64,000 nt of DNA from Gracilaria gracilis (lineage: Eukaryota > Rhodophyta > Florideophyceae > Gracilariales > Gracilariaceae). The notes under the pieces were generated by a model. It was not told the origin of the DNA. It ran no database searches and saw nothing but the letters and a program-made list of their open reading frames with translations. The translations under genes and the position numbers were made by a program. The stretch is taken from the NCBI GenBank assembly GCA_030374805.1, contig JARGSG010000056.1, forward strand, positions 1 through 64,000, written 5' to 3'. Shown here in pieces: positions 52,201 to 61,939 of the stretch. Within the stretch, counting starts at the first letter, position 1. Every line of letters begins with the position of its first letter.

Positions 52201-54490
52201 TGTCAAAGAACCAAAGGACGAAAAAAGATCTGAGATGGTGGATGAGAAAGCCACTGCTTCAAATACGCCATGGGCAGGAAGAATGCGAAGACGAACTTCG
52301 AAGAGATACTCAGAAGAGCCATTTCAAAGTCACGACTCCGACAGCGGTGACTTCGTCTTTGGTGTTGATGATTCTTCAGCTGGTGTTCAAGCCCCCTCAC
52401 GAAACGACAAGCAGGAGAAAAAGCTGTTTAAACATTTGGTTTCCATCAAGAACAAAACCCTTGTGAACGTTTCGGGTTCTGAGGGTGATACGCGTTTTAA
52501 ATCAATTACTTTGGGTCCCTCAAGAAACGAACCGTTCTTACTGGACTCTGATGTTAATGGTATCTACGCCCTAGGAGTATTAAAAGGATCAAAGAATGGC
52601 CTAGATCCTTTCCAGTATTTCAAACAGGAAGCAACAAAGGGCGACACTATGGCACAAGTACGTCTGGGTATATTATATGAGAATGGATTTCATTGTCAGC
52701 GGGACTATGGCGAAGCGTTTTATTTCTTCGAACTAGCTGCGTCGAAGGAAAACAACGAAGGGCGGCTTAGACTTGCCCGATGTTATGAAGAGGGTCGTGG
52801 GGTTTCAAAGAATGAATCTGCAGCCGTCGCTTTATATCTACATGCAGCTGATGCGAACAGCGCGGTGGCCCATTATAAAGCGGCAAAGTGTTTCTTGGAA
52901 GGTCGTGGTGCAAGGCAAGATATTAAGAAGGCGGTTTTGCACCTAGAAAAGGCCGTAGAAGGTAATCTTCTTGAAGCTGCGTACTGTCTAGCTGAGCTTT
53001 ATAACGAAGGAAAGCATGTGGGACGAGATTACGCAAAAGCGTTTTATCTCTATGGATCTGCCGCTCTCAGTGGGTTTGTTCCGGCGGAAGTCAAGTTGGC
53101 ACACTGCTACGCGAAAGGGAAGGGCTGTAGGCGGAACATAGCCAAGGCGGTCGAGCTCTACAAGAAGGCCGCTGACGCCAATGATCCGGAAGCCTTGTAC
53201 AGTATTGGGTTACTGTACGAAGATGGACAGGGGGTCAAAGCTTCTGTTCCAAAGGCTTTGAGCTGCTACATAGCATCTGCGGATCAAGGATACCCACCTG
53301 GAGTTACCGCTTTAGGTCAATGCTATCTGTGGGGCTACGGCGTTCCTCAAGATTCTACCAATGCCAAGAGGCTATTTCAGAAATCTGCAGATGCATCCAA
53401 TGCTCTTGCAATGCTTGAGATTGGCAACTGCTACAAAGAAGGAAATGGGTGCGAGCAGGACATAAAACAAGCTGTGCACTACTATCAAAAGGCATCAGAA
53501 CACGGTAACTCTGTTGCCATGACAGAACTTGGTGAGTGCTACTACTATGGCAAGGGAGTCGATGTTGATTATGACCTGGCTTTCTCTTTGTTTCAGAAGT
53601 CGGCTGATCATGGTGCAGCAGAAGGATATCGCTGGCTTGGAGATTGCTATGCGGATTCTGTCGGTACTGAAAAAGATCACAAGAAAGCAGCCCAAATGTA
53701 CCGAAAGGCTATTGAATTGGGCAGCAACTCCGCCCAGCTCGGCCTAGGTAGCATGTACGAGCATGGCTTAGGGGTGGAGAAGAATAAGCACAAGGCTATC
53801 CAAATGTATCGGAAGGCTGCCGATAAAGGCAACTTCACGGCCATGAATAACTTGGGAATTTTGTACGAGAGGGGAGAGTTAGTTAAGCAAGATTATGCGA
53901 AAGCCGTTTCATACTATCAAAAGGCCATGGAGCTCGGTTGCCTCGATGCCATTTGCAATCTTGGTGATTGTTACGCTGCCGGAAATGGTGTGGAAATGAA
54001 TGAGCAAGCCGCTTTCAAACTGTATCAAGAGGCTGCGGAAGGTGGACTTGCGAGTGCTGTTTGTGAACTGGGCGTCTGCTTCTATCGCGGTCGCGGGGTG
54101 GCACCGGATCACAGACGTGCAATGGAGCTCCTTGAGAGCATCAGAATGGAAGAACCGGAGGCCCTAAGACAGTTGGGGGTTTTCCATTACGACGGAATAG
54201 CTGTTCCTCGGGACTACAAAAAGGCATACGAATTGTTTAAAGAATCCAGTGATAAGGGGAACAAGAATGCGTGTTTGAGTCTGGCATTATGTCTTCTGAA
54301 TGGTGAAGGTGTGGAGAAGGATGAAAAAGCTGCGATCGAAGCTCTGCGAGAGGCGGCTAACAGTGGAAATTTGGCGGCGTTCATGTATCTAGGTAACTGC
54401 TACTACGATGGTGTCGGGGTGGGGAAGAATCTGGAAATGGCTATGGAATGTTTCAAGAAGGGGTACGATGCTGACCCAATGTTGTCGTGA
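49244..54490 (+). CDS. Pseudokinase with a long C-terminal Sel1-repeat array
   Basis: An uninterrupted protein of 1,748 residues from an ATG at 49244 (GTCATGGCC context). The N-terminal 260 residues are helical. A protein-kinase-like domain (about 265-500) follows, with VVLKVFEL (Lys present) and VYHAALKPENVLL near residue 363, where HRD is HAA. KLDVTC replaces DFG, and GDVWSFGVL keeps the APE-DxWS region. The catalytic and Mg-binding Asp are therefore missing and it is a pseudokinase. A 600-residue basic Ser-rich disordered region comes next. About 17 Sel1-like repeats from about residue 1,118 to the end (GILYENG, RCYEEGRGV, CYAKGKGC, LGNCYYDGVGV) form a binding solenoid. It is probably a signalling scaffold. 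The animal ERAD Sel1 has no kinase part. Confidence 0.9.
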   Translation: MAALSSHEACALEHVEKALVHCLATEPQNERLRNALSSLRQIVAQPATLSGEWRLTLAGLGNFAASALTTLSRQLRAPDSLRRLASLAERYHADLDTKGFHSALSPHVYHCITLRNLSDCVRADLYPILTSLSALFHVLEVFFRAPVTSADPKTALSSVPRDDASPAASAKVRDASADRYIALLASRRSFLTRIDKIPMPPSRRERLRRFVTSLTDPLVLHPQNIVWQPSEHPFFDTGLVAKNQAAYIKHASLKVNDGSRPLWTASVVLKVFELASSTRQHHFGQESLRMRTLAHPSIPLFHGHFADFKRTDNCRVVIATERLSCDLRSAKNFQALSPFEVRVRVLCDIAKALAFLHRNRVYHAALKPENVLLRLHPHGLQGTAKLDVTCILRRALQLSLSRPRVYEPPEVYSTGFEAYYTGDVWSFGVLASFLLTDVSTEEDDTEFFKLAVTKGSAFPARAWARRVRHTAIRNLIGKCLAERPAHRITAQQLVEEFADVLRFNNANPQHKLSDEKGLEILGEKPFTGPASGHSGGLHYEGRTEGGESCGRDDSHQKKKSSSPRRFRVSGSGSVSLSRVKKEPHRSRALCPPKLHVETEHHRVDQVSESMRQKWERERLSEMEIDTGLGLQQENKSIRASTAAKPPSRRLAAEVPHIDLTGSDVNSVFHDTENDSSPVKIRRKRRRLLGPGSSKDQTFPSISKTGAGSPSSRKSVPGMYYASKAPKDSPKATWTLLRSPSASRRNGLSSSLFTSTGEFDIKSSSASKSTHVTTDAKKEPQPVYEPIRRDRKRREIWLSSSRTGMLKGSSNVEPVEGDRSQSTSGLSVVKRHSVRKAHKKPFSSPLVDGPGHRVILTGSPSPINANTREQTLAGHGMQNSTRGPGLFATGTCKMESELGFAAPARLIAGGDLFVRTERPDTPGPVSNAKAKNGTPATSKSDPGLQSSLNSHQSAALTSMSPSKEVDFNFSAPKVGRRRRRSRSRSVDVKEPKDEKRSEMVDEKATASNTPWAGRMRRRTSKRYSEEPFQSHDSDSGDFVFGVDDSSAGVQAPSRNDKQEKKLFKHLVSIKNKTLVNVSGSEGDTRFKSITLGPSRNEPFLLDSDVNGIYALGVLKGSKNGLDPFQYFKQEATKGDTMAQVRLGILYENGFHCQRDYGEAFYFFELAASKENNEGRLRLARCYEEGRGVSKNESAAVALYLHAADANSAVAHYKAAKCFLEGRGARQDIKKAVLHLEKAVEGNLLEAAYCLAELYNEGKHVGRDYAKAFYLYGSAALSGFVPAEVKLAHCYAKGKGCRRNIAKAVELYKKAADANDPEALYSIGLLYEDGQGVKASVPKALSCYIASADQGYPPGVTALGQCYLWGYGVPQDSTNAKRLFQKSADASNALAMLEIGNCYKEGNGCEQDIKQAVHYYQKASEHGNSVAMTELGECYYYGKGVDVDYDLAFSLFQKSADHGAAEGYRWLGDCYADSVGTEKDHKKAAQMYRKAIELGSNSAQLGLGSMYEHGLGVEKNKHKAIQMYRKAADKGNFTAMNNLGILYERGELVKQDYAKAVSYYQKAMELGCLDAICNLGDCYAAGNGVEMNEQAAFKLYQEAAEGGLASAVCELGVCFYRGRGVAPDHRRAMELLESIRMEEPEALRQLGVFHYDGIAVPRDYKKAYELFKESSDKGNKNACLSLALCLLNGEGVEKDEKAAIEALREAANSGNLAAFMYLGNCYYDGVGVGKNLEMAMECFKKGYDADPMLS

Positions 54491-54874
54491 AGGTACTTCG
54501 AGGGCCCCTAACTTGCTTATGATATTTAGAGGTTTAGATGCGTTGCTAACTCGTGAACTGAAGAGCAAATATGGGACATCAAATATCATGTTCATATGAC
54601 TTTTGAATGAACATGTTTCTTATGAGCATAGCAGTCTGCATATTGCATATTAACTGGTCACAACACTAAACGTAGTATAGCTCACAATCAAATCTTCTGA
54701 TGTGAAGACACGTTCTTATCATGATACAGGGCACGAAGGGTCGCAACTGAGCGAAAATGTAGGAGTAGCTAAGTGCTCCACTTTTGTCGAGTTGTCATTT
54801 GTATTGTTCGGTGTGGATATACGACCTCCAAATGATGATGTTCGCAAGAGCCAAGTGTGAGGAAATGGGAGCGT
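54491..54874. other. No gene recognised
   Basis: 384 bp between the convergent Sel1 and RPB10 genes. It holds the 3' ends; no structure noticed. Confidence 0.4.
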
Positions 54875-55093
54875 TCAGTTGTCCTTCGGTGCGCCGCCAT
54901 GTATGTTATAGTTGAGAAGCATTTCCACGAGTTCGACATGCGTGAGAATCATGCGTCGACAACAGTACCTTTTGAGTTGTAAATGATCCATGGCATCACC
55001 TTCGGAGTATTCCATCTTCACCAGCGAAATGTATTTATCCCACTTGTTGCCAATCACCTTGCCACAGGTGAAGCACCGAATTGGAATAATCAT
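54875..55093 (-). CDS. RPB10: RNA polymerase subunit RPB10 (ABC10-beta), shared by Pol I, II and III
   Basis: A protein of 72 residues from [18 protein letters not shown] at 55093, the normal start and size (about 67-71). The zinc-binding pattern is complete: CFTCG near the N-terminus and KRYCCRRM in the middle. [18 protein letters not shown] and [12 protein letters not shown] are typical. The longer upstream frame adds a hydrophobic stretch and is not part of the gene. It is a structural subunit that stabilises the RPB2-RPB3 contact. Confidence 0.95.
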   Translation of the reverse strand: MIIPIRCFTCGKVIGNKWDKYISLVKMEYSEGDAMDHLQLKRYCCRRMILTHVELVEMLLNYNIHGGAPKDN

Positions 55094-55317
55094 CGTTACG
55101 AATATGAAGGGGCAGAGGGCAGGGTCAAAAGATGAACTCTGGTGTGGACTCCACACTGTGCAGACGTTCGGGACGAAGAACAAAAAGCAGCGAAGAAGTA
55201 GCTACTACGCAAGCTGCAAGCGCTTGTGTTTTCAAGGGAAGTTTTCGAAAGTTGATCTAGAGTGAAGATCAAATCCTATCCCATCAAAAAAGAAGAAAAC
55301 AAACGAAAAATACGATG

Positions 55318-55388
55318 TACGCCGGCCGGGAATTGAACCCGGGTCTCGCCCGTGGCAGGGGCGTATGCTACCACTATACCACCGGCGT
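55318..55388 (-). tRNA. trnG(GCC): tRNA-Gly (anticodon GCC)
   Basis: On the minus strand 55388-55318 folds as a 71-nt tRNA. The acceptor stem ACGCCGG pairs with CCGGCGT (7 of 7). The D arm is GGTATAGTGGTAGC and the anticodon loop CTGCCAC has GCC. The T arm is CCGGGTTCAATTCCCGG, and A is the discriminator. The A box (TAGTGGTAGC-type) and the B box GGTTCAATTCC are the internal Pol III promoter. No intron. Confidence 0.95.
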
Positions 55389-55630
55389 CTCTTCGCGCTC
55401 TTGTGGGGTATTCAAGAGTTATTTAATTGCGTAAACTACAAATTCAGGTTTTTGGCTCAAAATTTTACTGCTTGTCCAATATTTTCGGTTCATGTGCCGT
55501 CGACGGCGGCAGCCCATCAAGCTGCGCTCGCGTGCACGCATTGCTATTGCCGCAGCATCGTCGTCCGTCGCCGTCGTCCGTCGCTCAACACACCTTCTGC
55601 AACAAGCCGACTTTTGCGCAGATCGTCACA

Positions 55631-56209
55631 ATGGTGCTTCACAAGATCCAGAAGGAGAAGGGCGTCGATCCGGAGCCGTTGGAGAAGAATGTTGCTCAAG
55701 CGCTCGCCGATTTGGAAGCCAGCGGCTCCGAAATCAAGGCCGAGTTGAGGGAACTTTTCATCTCCGCCGCAAAGGAAGTGGAATGTCCCGGTGGTAAGAC
55801 GGCCGTCGTTATCTTCGTTCCGTACCGTCTTCTTCAAAAATTCCACAAGATTCAAACCAGACTTGTGCGTGAGCTTGAGAAGAAGTTCTCTGGAAAGCCT
55901 GTCATCATTGTAGCGCAGCGTCGTATCTTGCCGCGTGAGAAGAGTGGAAGTCGTTTGCAGAAGCAGAAGAGACCGCGTTCTCGTACCTTGACCAGTGTTC
56001 ATGAGCAGATCTTGGAAGATCTTGTGTTCCCCACCGAGATTGTTGGCAAGCGCGTGCGTTACAAGGTTGATGGCTCTCGTTTGTTGAGAGTTTTCTTGGA
56101 TCCGAAGGATCAACCCAATATCGAATACAAGACTGCCACCTTCCAGTCCGTGTACAAGAAGCTCACTGGAAAGGATGTTGTGTTTGAGTTCCCCATCACA
56201 TCGGAGTAA
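55631..56209 (+). CDS. RPS7: 40S ribosomal protein eS7
   Basis: A protein of 192 residues from [11 protein letters not shown] at 55631, the usual eS7 size. Conserved blocks are [62 protein letters not shown] and [19 protein letters not shown]. The end [12 protein letters not shown] also fits. It is a component of the small subunit body. The 5' leader contains pyrimidine stretches. No intron, unlike most animal RPS7 genes. Confidence 0.96.
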   Translation: MVLHKIQKEKGVDPEPLEKNVAQALADLEASGSEIKAELRELFISAAKEVECPGGKTAVVIFVPYRLLQKFHKIQTRLVRELEKKFSGKPVIIVAQRRILPREKSGSRLQKQKRPRSRTLTSVHEQILEDLVFPTEIVGKRVRYKVDGSRLLRVFLDPKDQPNIEYKTATFQSVYKKLTGKDVVFEFPITSE

Positions 56210-56830
56210 ATACCCACGCGCGTTGTTGTGTTGACGGAGAGTGTGATGCGATGTTATCTGGTTTCCGGTTCAAGTTTTTGTCCCCCGGGTGCGCGATAAT
56301 GACTCCGTTTTCTCACTGACAGAGAGCCTTCTCGCCAATCAACCTGAAACATTGAACTACGTGCACTATAACGTTTACTCCGATGGACTGCCCACATACG
56401 CAATCGCTTGAACGATATCTGTGTGAGTCCGTTGTGGTGAATGAGTAGATAGGCAAATGAGGTTGTCACATCCGTCTACAGCGTAGGATGCAGTGCATGT
56501 GTAAAAGGTGTTCACTCTGAATTGGTTTATATCGTTATTGAGTAGTGCATTGTACAGCTTGTGTGATTCCTCATTTGCTGCTTAGCATACTTAACCCATT
56601 GAACGTTGAGCCCAGCTTGCAAAATTAGTGGAAACTATTCTCTACTAGTGTCGTGTATTATTCGGGTCTCTAAGAGCACCGCCGCGCTCGCTTCACCGAC
56701 GTGAAAGTCTCACGGTGAAACACACCTCGATTTCTCAGCAATGTATGCTTGCTCGCGGTTGCGTCGCAGAGTGTGAAGAAGCATACATAAAACGAGCATA
56801 ACCCATCGAATCTGGGTTGGCGGTTGAAGC
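56210..56830. other. No gene recognised
   Basis: 621 bp between convergent genes. An imperfect hairpin with TTCACCG and CGGTGAA arms lies at about 56692-56719, possibly at a 3' end. Confidence 0.4.
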
Positions 56831-57574
56831 TCAAAGCTCACCCCAGCGAATTGATTTTGCCTCGCTTACCAACTCGGATACGTCGTCGGTGAACAATTCT
56901 TCGTACTGAAGCTTCCTTCTCTTACAGGAGGGACCTTTTCTCAGGACGCCCGTCGAAAAGGCATGATATTGCATGGCCAACACAAGGTCTTTCTCCAGCA
57001 CCTCTCGATTGGGGCGCCCATTTGATCGAGCGACAGGAGTAGGTATCTTGTATAGAGACATGTATGGCGCATACTCGCCAGCTTCTTGTACCAGTTCGTC
57101 CGCAAAGAGTTCAAGTTCGCCACGAAGTTTGAAGAACTCGCTCTTACTATGCGCGTCTGCATTGAGATGCGACAGAATGGAAAGATGTAACACACCAAGT
57201 TCAAACATCTTTCGGATGAACTGGCAAGGGGCATGATAGTTATACTGCTTGAAACGCGTACGTCCCATCACTTCGTACGCCCTCTTATCGGTAGCAGACA
57301 CGCAAAATGCATAGTCAGCCTCTCCAATACGCGACAGCGTGGTATCAAGATCGGCAAAGTTGGCGATGTATACCGTTAACTTGCGCTGTATGGGCAGCGG
57401 CAGCTTGTCAAAGTGACGCACGGGCTCTGGGACAATGACGTGCACCTTTTCGACCTTGTCGGATTGAAGGAGATCGTGCGCGAGACGGCGGCCGAGGGGG
57501 GTGTGGCCGGCGCATACGACGGCGATTTTGGGAAAGCCGGTCACGGGTGGCGGCGGACGGTTGTAATCGGACAT
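56831..57574 (-). CDS. TIP30/HTATIP2-like NAD(P)-binding protein (atypical SDR)
   Basis: A protein of 247 residues from MSDYNRPPPPV at 57574, close to the 242 of TIP30. A Rossmann start IAVVCAGHTPLGRRLAHDLL has the dinucleotide-binding glycines. DYAFCVSAT, YNYHAPCQFIRKMFELGVLHLSILSH in two parts, then SEFFKLRGELE follow, as in the family. The catalytic Tyr and Lys of the YxxxK motif align with Phe and Arg in this last block, so oxidoreductase activity is doubtful. SLYKIPTPVARSNGRP matches the C-terminal substrate loop. The upstream in-frame extension is ignored. Confidence 0.75.
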   Translation of the reverse strand: MSDYNRPPPPVTGFPKIAVVCAGHTPLGRRLAHDLLQSDKVEKVHVIVPEPVRHFDKLPLPIQRKLTVYIANFADLDTTLSRIGEADYAFCVSATDKRAYEVMGRTRFKQYNYHAPCQFIRKMFELGVLHLSILSHLNADAHSKSEFFKLRGELELFADELVQEAGEYAPYMSLYKIPTPVARSNGRPNREVLEKDLVLAMQYHAFSTGVLRKGPSCKRRKLQYEELFTDDVSELVSEAKSIRWGEL

Positions 57575-58508
57575 GGGGAACGTGTGGTTATATTTTGGGG
57601 GGGAGCGGTGAACGCCCAACGATTCTACGGAGAGCAGTTTGTCAGAGAAGCTTGCTGCTTGTTGTACCAACGTTACCGTTGGTAGTTCGGTTCTAGGAGG
57701 AATGGCGACGGTAATTTTAGAGAAAACGGGACGGTCTTTTCTCGCATATTGGAGCTGTTGCTGTTTGGAGACTGTGTGTGCCAACTGCGAAAATGGGGCG
57801 CAGTATCATTTCTACTCTGCAAAAGCATCATGGTGATGCTTGATGATGATGATGATGCTTCGATAACGGTGCACAGCGCTTGGGGGCGAGCACAGTGCTC
57901 GTCCCCAAGCAGGTCAACCACTCTGCACCCAAGTGGCGCAGCGCCACTAGGGAGCCTGCCGTGCAGCGCCGTATGAGCACCATCACCAACTGGCGCGAAA
58001 AAGCGGATGCGCCTCGCAACAACTCCATTCGACGCACACAAACTAGAGATAGACAGCGCCGCACCACCACAAAGTCACGCGACAGTGCGCCGACAAAGCT
58101 CCGCGGCGGCGCCAGAGGCGCGCCTGGGGACGATCGCAGCCACAGCAGCCGCGCCGTCACACGCCTTCCGCGCCTTTCTTCAGTGCGCGGCCGCCAATTC
58201 CTCCCCCTCGCCGCCGCACAGTGCGCCCCGTCAAGCGCGCGCACCGCGCCGCGCCGCGCCGCGCCGCGCCCACTGTCGGCGTGGCCAAAAACAGCACAGC
58301 GCAGCGGCAGCAGAAGGGGGCGGCAGGGGCGCGCGCTGCGCGTGCTGACATCGCGCAGGTGCGCAGCTGCCACGTCGTTCATTCGGTGTTTCTATCAATC
58401 GGCGCAAAACGGTCGCCGCGCCGCTCGCGCGCACGCGCGCTCTCCATCGTCCGTCCGCGCTCCGCTCTTCGCGTCGCCTTGGTGCCATCTCGCTCCTTGT
58501 TCTACATC
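57575..58508. other. Divergent promoter region with repeats
   Basis: 934 bp between two divergent genes. Contains a (GAT)n run at 57843-57857, a 33-nt near-perfect palindrome (57878-57910) and a (CCGCG)n stretch at about 58245-58270. Long frames here are GC-driven shadows. Confidence 0.4.
57878..57910. repeat. Palindrome with 16-nt arms
   Basis: Arms GCTTGGGGGCGAGCAC and GTGCTCGTCCCCAAGC are separated by one base, with one G-T pair. Possibly a binding site or recombination relic in the divergent promoter. Confidence 0.6.
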
Positions 58509-59567
58509 ATGTCGTTCCACAGCGGCAGCGTACGTATCCGTCGCGCGCCGCCGTCCACCAAGCCGCCGCGTCTCGCGCCGTCTTCATCCAACTCGGACAG
58601 CGACGCCGCCGCGCGCTACTCGCCGTACCCGACGCGCCGCCAGTCCGCGTCGCGCCTCATCGTGCGCACGCACTCGCACCGCCGCACCGCGCGTCGCTAC
58701 AACTCGGCGCCACGCGCCGCACACGGCCGCCACCATACCGAATCGCTCACAACATCGTTGCAGACAAATGCAAAGCTCCACCTGCTCATCCGCGCAATGT
58801 ACCTCCCGCGCCGCGCACGCTCGTGGCGCATCGTCGTGCACACCGCCGCGTGTCGCAGCTCGCAGTGGACGAGTGTAGGCACGCTCTCGGCCGCGCCGCA
58901 CGTGCTGGAGCTCCCTTGCACGCCGGAGCAAATCGCCACGCGATTGATCCGACTCTGCGTGTACCAGCAGCTGAAAAACGGCGGCGTGGGTAAGGAGCTG
59001 GGCTTCTGCATCGTGCGTATAGCAACTGTTCTGGCCGAAAGTAATCGGCATGGAGACGAGTGCTACGAAGCGCAGCTGCAGTGCGACGCCGTGGGAGGGC
59101 GTGACTGTGGCGTGATACAGCTTGCCGCCGCGCCCGCGTCGCAGAAGAGCGGCCGCGTGTCGTTGCTAGTCACCGCGGGAATCTCCATGCAGAAGGAGGT
59201 GCGTGGGTGTCGTATGCAGGTGTGGCGGGTGGCCGATCGTTCCGGGCTGCTTGTTGGTGAACGCGTGGGTGCGAGTCAGGGCTTTGAGCGCGTCAACGTC
59301 GCTACTCAGGTGCTGTGGTTCGGCGTGCGACGCGAGAAGCTGTTGACGCTGCGCGTGCAGTTCGTGAGACGGTGGTGGACAAAGCGCTTTGTGATGGGCT
59401 GTTTGGAACTTAGTGTGGCGCAGATTGCGAGGTTGAGGGAGGGCGAGTTGTTGAAGATGAGGTGGATGACTGCGCCGACCGGTATACAGGGCATTCGATG
59501 CGTCGTCGTTGACCGCGTGGTGCTCGGCGAAGATGGTGCCTGCCTTGAGTTGAGACTGAGTCGGTGA
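58509..59567 (+). CDS. C2-domain-like protein (copine-type layout), tentative
   Basis: A protein of 352 residues from MSFHSGSVRIRRAP at 58509. Residues 1-75 are basic, Ser/Pro-rich and disordered. From about 80 there are two beta-rich parts that look like C2 domains: KLHLLIRAMYLPRRARSWRI through KELGFCIVRIATVL, and VSLLVTAGISMQ through VMGCLELSVAQIARL. This resembles the twin C2 layout of copines, but the Ca-binding Asp residues are not seen and no VWA domain follows. If C2, it may bind lipid without calcium or bind protein. Confidence 0.45.
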   Translation: MSFHSGSVRIRRAPPSTKPPRLAPSSSNSDSDAAARYSPYPTRRQSASRLIVRTHSHRRTARRYNSAPRAAHGRHHTESLTTSLQTNAKLHLLIRAMYLPRRARSWRIVVHTAACRSSQWTSVGTLSAAPHVLELPCTPEQIATRLIRLCVYQQLKNGGVGKELGFCIVRIATVLAESNRHGDECYEAQLQCDAVGGRDCGVIQLAAAPASQKSGRVSLLVTAGISMQKEVRGCRMQVWRVADRSGLLVGERVGASQGFERVNVATQVLWFGVRREKLLTLRVQFVRRWWTKRFVMGCLELSVAQIARLREGELLKMRWMTAPTGIQGIRCVVVDRVVLGEDGACLELRLSR

Positions 59568-60917
59568 CGCTGTGCTTTTTTTGCTGACTCAGACCCAACT
59601 CAATCACTGTACACCAGCCGATTCGATGCTCGTAGGGTGGAGTCCCAGGCGGCGACGCTGAATGATTCAGCCTGAATCGCACTCATTCGCAAAACGCACA
59701 TGTGAAACGGTCGACTCGTTTCACTCGAACGACGCGTGCCATGCGATCGCTGCGTGGTCATGGCTGTGCGTGATTGAGGCGTGGTGCATGCAGTTGGGAA
59801 AGTTACCGCGGCTGTCACACTCGATGTGCCGGTCGCTTCGGCGCATGTGCGCGTGTTCGAAGCGGCCGGCACTGGTGGACGGCGCACCGCTCTATGAGTT
59901 GAGCAACCGGACGCCATCGGCAGTTGGCTGTGGTGCGGCACGTAGGCGCGCGAAGAAGGAGTGCGGTGGGGGTATAGCGGGCTGGCTTGGTTGGACAGCG
60001 CATGCAAAGCAAGCTGTTTCTGTGACTTTGGTTCACGCACACGCCATGATGAACCAATAGTCCGCAATCAGCTCTCGTATGTACCGTGGTTCGTTCCACG
60101 CAATGCGTTGTCGTACTTGAGGACACGTTATGCTCGGAATGCATTGTGCCGAAAAAGGACGAGCATTTGGAGCAGCCACCCCGACAGACATGATCATCAT
60201 CACCATGAGGCATGATGCAGCGGTGCACTGTGGCGGTGCGGTAGCGCATGGCCAGCATGCAGTGCATCGCCTTGTGTTGACAGGTTGTGCGTGGACTCTC
60301 AGACGCTGAGATGGTGTGATAGCAAACGCATGCAGCAGCGGTTGACAGGCGTGCGGCGGCTTGTTCACCGTCGCTGCGCGTTGCCGTTCACAAGCAAACG
60401 CGCCGCCGATTGCAGACGCGTTGGATAGCTTCAAGTGCTGCAGTAGTGCTTCAAACTGGGCATCCTCTGCAGCAAGTGAATAATTGATGTGTACAACGGT
60501 AGATATAGCAGAATGATGTTGTGTATGATAAGGTCAGTGTTAACGCCAACCCTTACCTCCCCTTGTAGACTACGTTATGTACCGTTGTATCTACAAACGG
60601 CTGCATCCTGTAACGGAGACCAAAAATGACCAGCGAAAATTGGGGTGGCGTTTGTGCAAATTCGTACTCTCTTTTGAAGAGCGGCGCATTGCTGCAATTG
60701 GGACGACAACAGGTGATACGGGGGACAGCTTTGCCAATTTGGCACCAATCTCATCATGAGATGCCATGACGATCCACACTCGGCTCATCAGCCACCCTGA
60801 GCGATTGGCGCTCGCGCACACTTCGCGGGCAGCGCGCACTCGAGCGCTCGCGCATGCTCCGCGGTGACGCGCACAAGGCCGCGGCGACGCGCGCGCAGCT
60901 GCCGCACGCGGCGTCGG

Positions 60918-60975
<58 letters not shown>

Positions 60976-61107
60976 CGACGCAACGCAGACAAACAAACAA
61001 GCGCGAGGCGCGCGCAAAAGCGAAAAAGCAACAAGTAGTTTACAACAACAAAGTTAGTCAAAGAGAGACACAGGCAGAAACGCGCGCCACGGGGGCGCGC
61101 GGCGCGC
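59568..61107. other. No gene recognised; GC-rich with a hexanucleotide repeat
   Basis: 1.5 kb where all frames look like GC shadows (59600-60067 minus, 60033-60434 minus, 60591-61445 minus). No domain in any frame. Contains the GGCGAC repeat listed next. Confidence 0.4.
60917..60975. repeat. Microsatellite (GGCGAC)n
   Basis: About nine and a half copies of a hexanucleotide. In one frame it would read as an Arg or Asp-Gly repeat, but no gene supports this. Confidence 0.9.
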
Positions 61108-61311
61108 TCACAGCGCGTACAGAGGGGCGGCCTGCATAGAGAACACCGGGATACGGATGAGCGGTTGACTAGCATGCGTCTTGGCCTTCTTCTTCCTGTT
61201 CTTGGCGGCGCGTTTAGGCTTATCCTTATCGCGCTTGTGGTGGCGCGCGTCCTTCGGCGCGTCGTGGGCGGCCAGCGCGCCAGCGCGCGCCTTTGCCAGA
61301 AACGCAGGCAT
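61108..61311 (-). CDS. Possible small very basic protein
   Basis: A 67-residue frame from an ATG at 61311. The middle is Lys/Arg-rich (KRDKDKPKRAAKNRKKKAK), a possible nuclear signal. A TATTTAAG word lies about 155 bp upstream on the minus strand. No family is recognised. It could be a chance frame in GC-rich DNA. Confidence 0.3.
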   Translation of the reverse strand: MPAFLAKARAGALAAHDAPKDARHHKRDKDKPKRAAKNRKKKAKTHASQPLIRIPVFSMQAAPLYAL

Positions 61312-61733
61312 AGACACAGAATTATCAAGTCACAACAGCCGCACGCACAGCAGCAGTACAAGTAGAAGCCGTGAGCCGCCAAGTGAAAAGCAAGCGCCCG
61401 CAAGCGCCACGCCAAACGCGAAAGCCACAGCGCGCGCGCGCCCATCGCCGTCGGCGACGTCGCTTAAATAGATAAAGCGCACGCGCGCGCGCTGCAGCGC
61501 GTGCGCGTGCGACAACGACGGCTGTGCGCGTCGGGCGCGCACGCGCGCGCCACGTGCCGCGCCGCCACGCGCCGCACGCGGCGGCGCGGCAGCGCGTCCA
61601 ATGAGCGCGCGCGCGCGCGCCGCGCGCGCGTCGGTGGCACGCACGCAGCGCCACAACGACAAGTCGTATCAAAGCGGCGTCAAGCTCCGGGCGGCGTTCA
61701 GCAGCTGGCGCTGCGCTGCGCCTCGCTTCGAAT

Positions 61734-61780
61734 CGCTTCGCTTCGCTTCGCTTCGCTTCGCTTCGCTTCGCTTCGCTTCG
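61734..61780. repeat. Microsatellite (CGCTT)n
   Basis: About nine copies of a pentanucleotide, about 160 bp upstream of the PWWP gene start. Nearby are alternating (GC)n runs (61603-61630) of the kind that can form Z-DNA. Confidence 0.9.
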
Positions 61781-61939
61781 TTTCGCGTCGCCGCGCGCTC
61801 ATCCGCCCGCAAAGCGTTACGCCGCTGAGCGCTGTTGCGCGCGCGCCGCTCACTCAAGCGCCCGAGCCACGCGCCAAAATCGCGCACATAAAACGGCGCC
61901 GTCCGCGGCGCACTCAACAGCGCACAGTCTCGCCACGCC

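Noticed and set aside
57880..58878. 332-codon plus-strand frame
   Set aside because: Arg/Ala/Ser-rich shadow of the C2-like gene and its GC-rich upstream region.
60917..60975. CRISPR-like array
   Set aside because: It is a simple hexanucleotide microsatellite without spacers, in a eukaryotic context.
60591..61445. 284-codon minus-strand frame
   Set aside because: Contains the GGCGAC repeat read as a dipeptide repeat and otherwise GC-driven composition.
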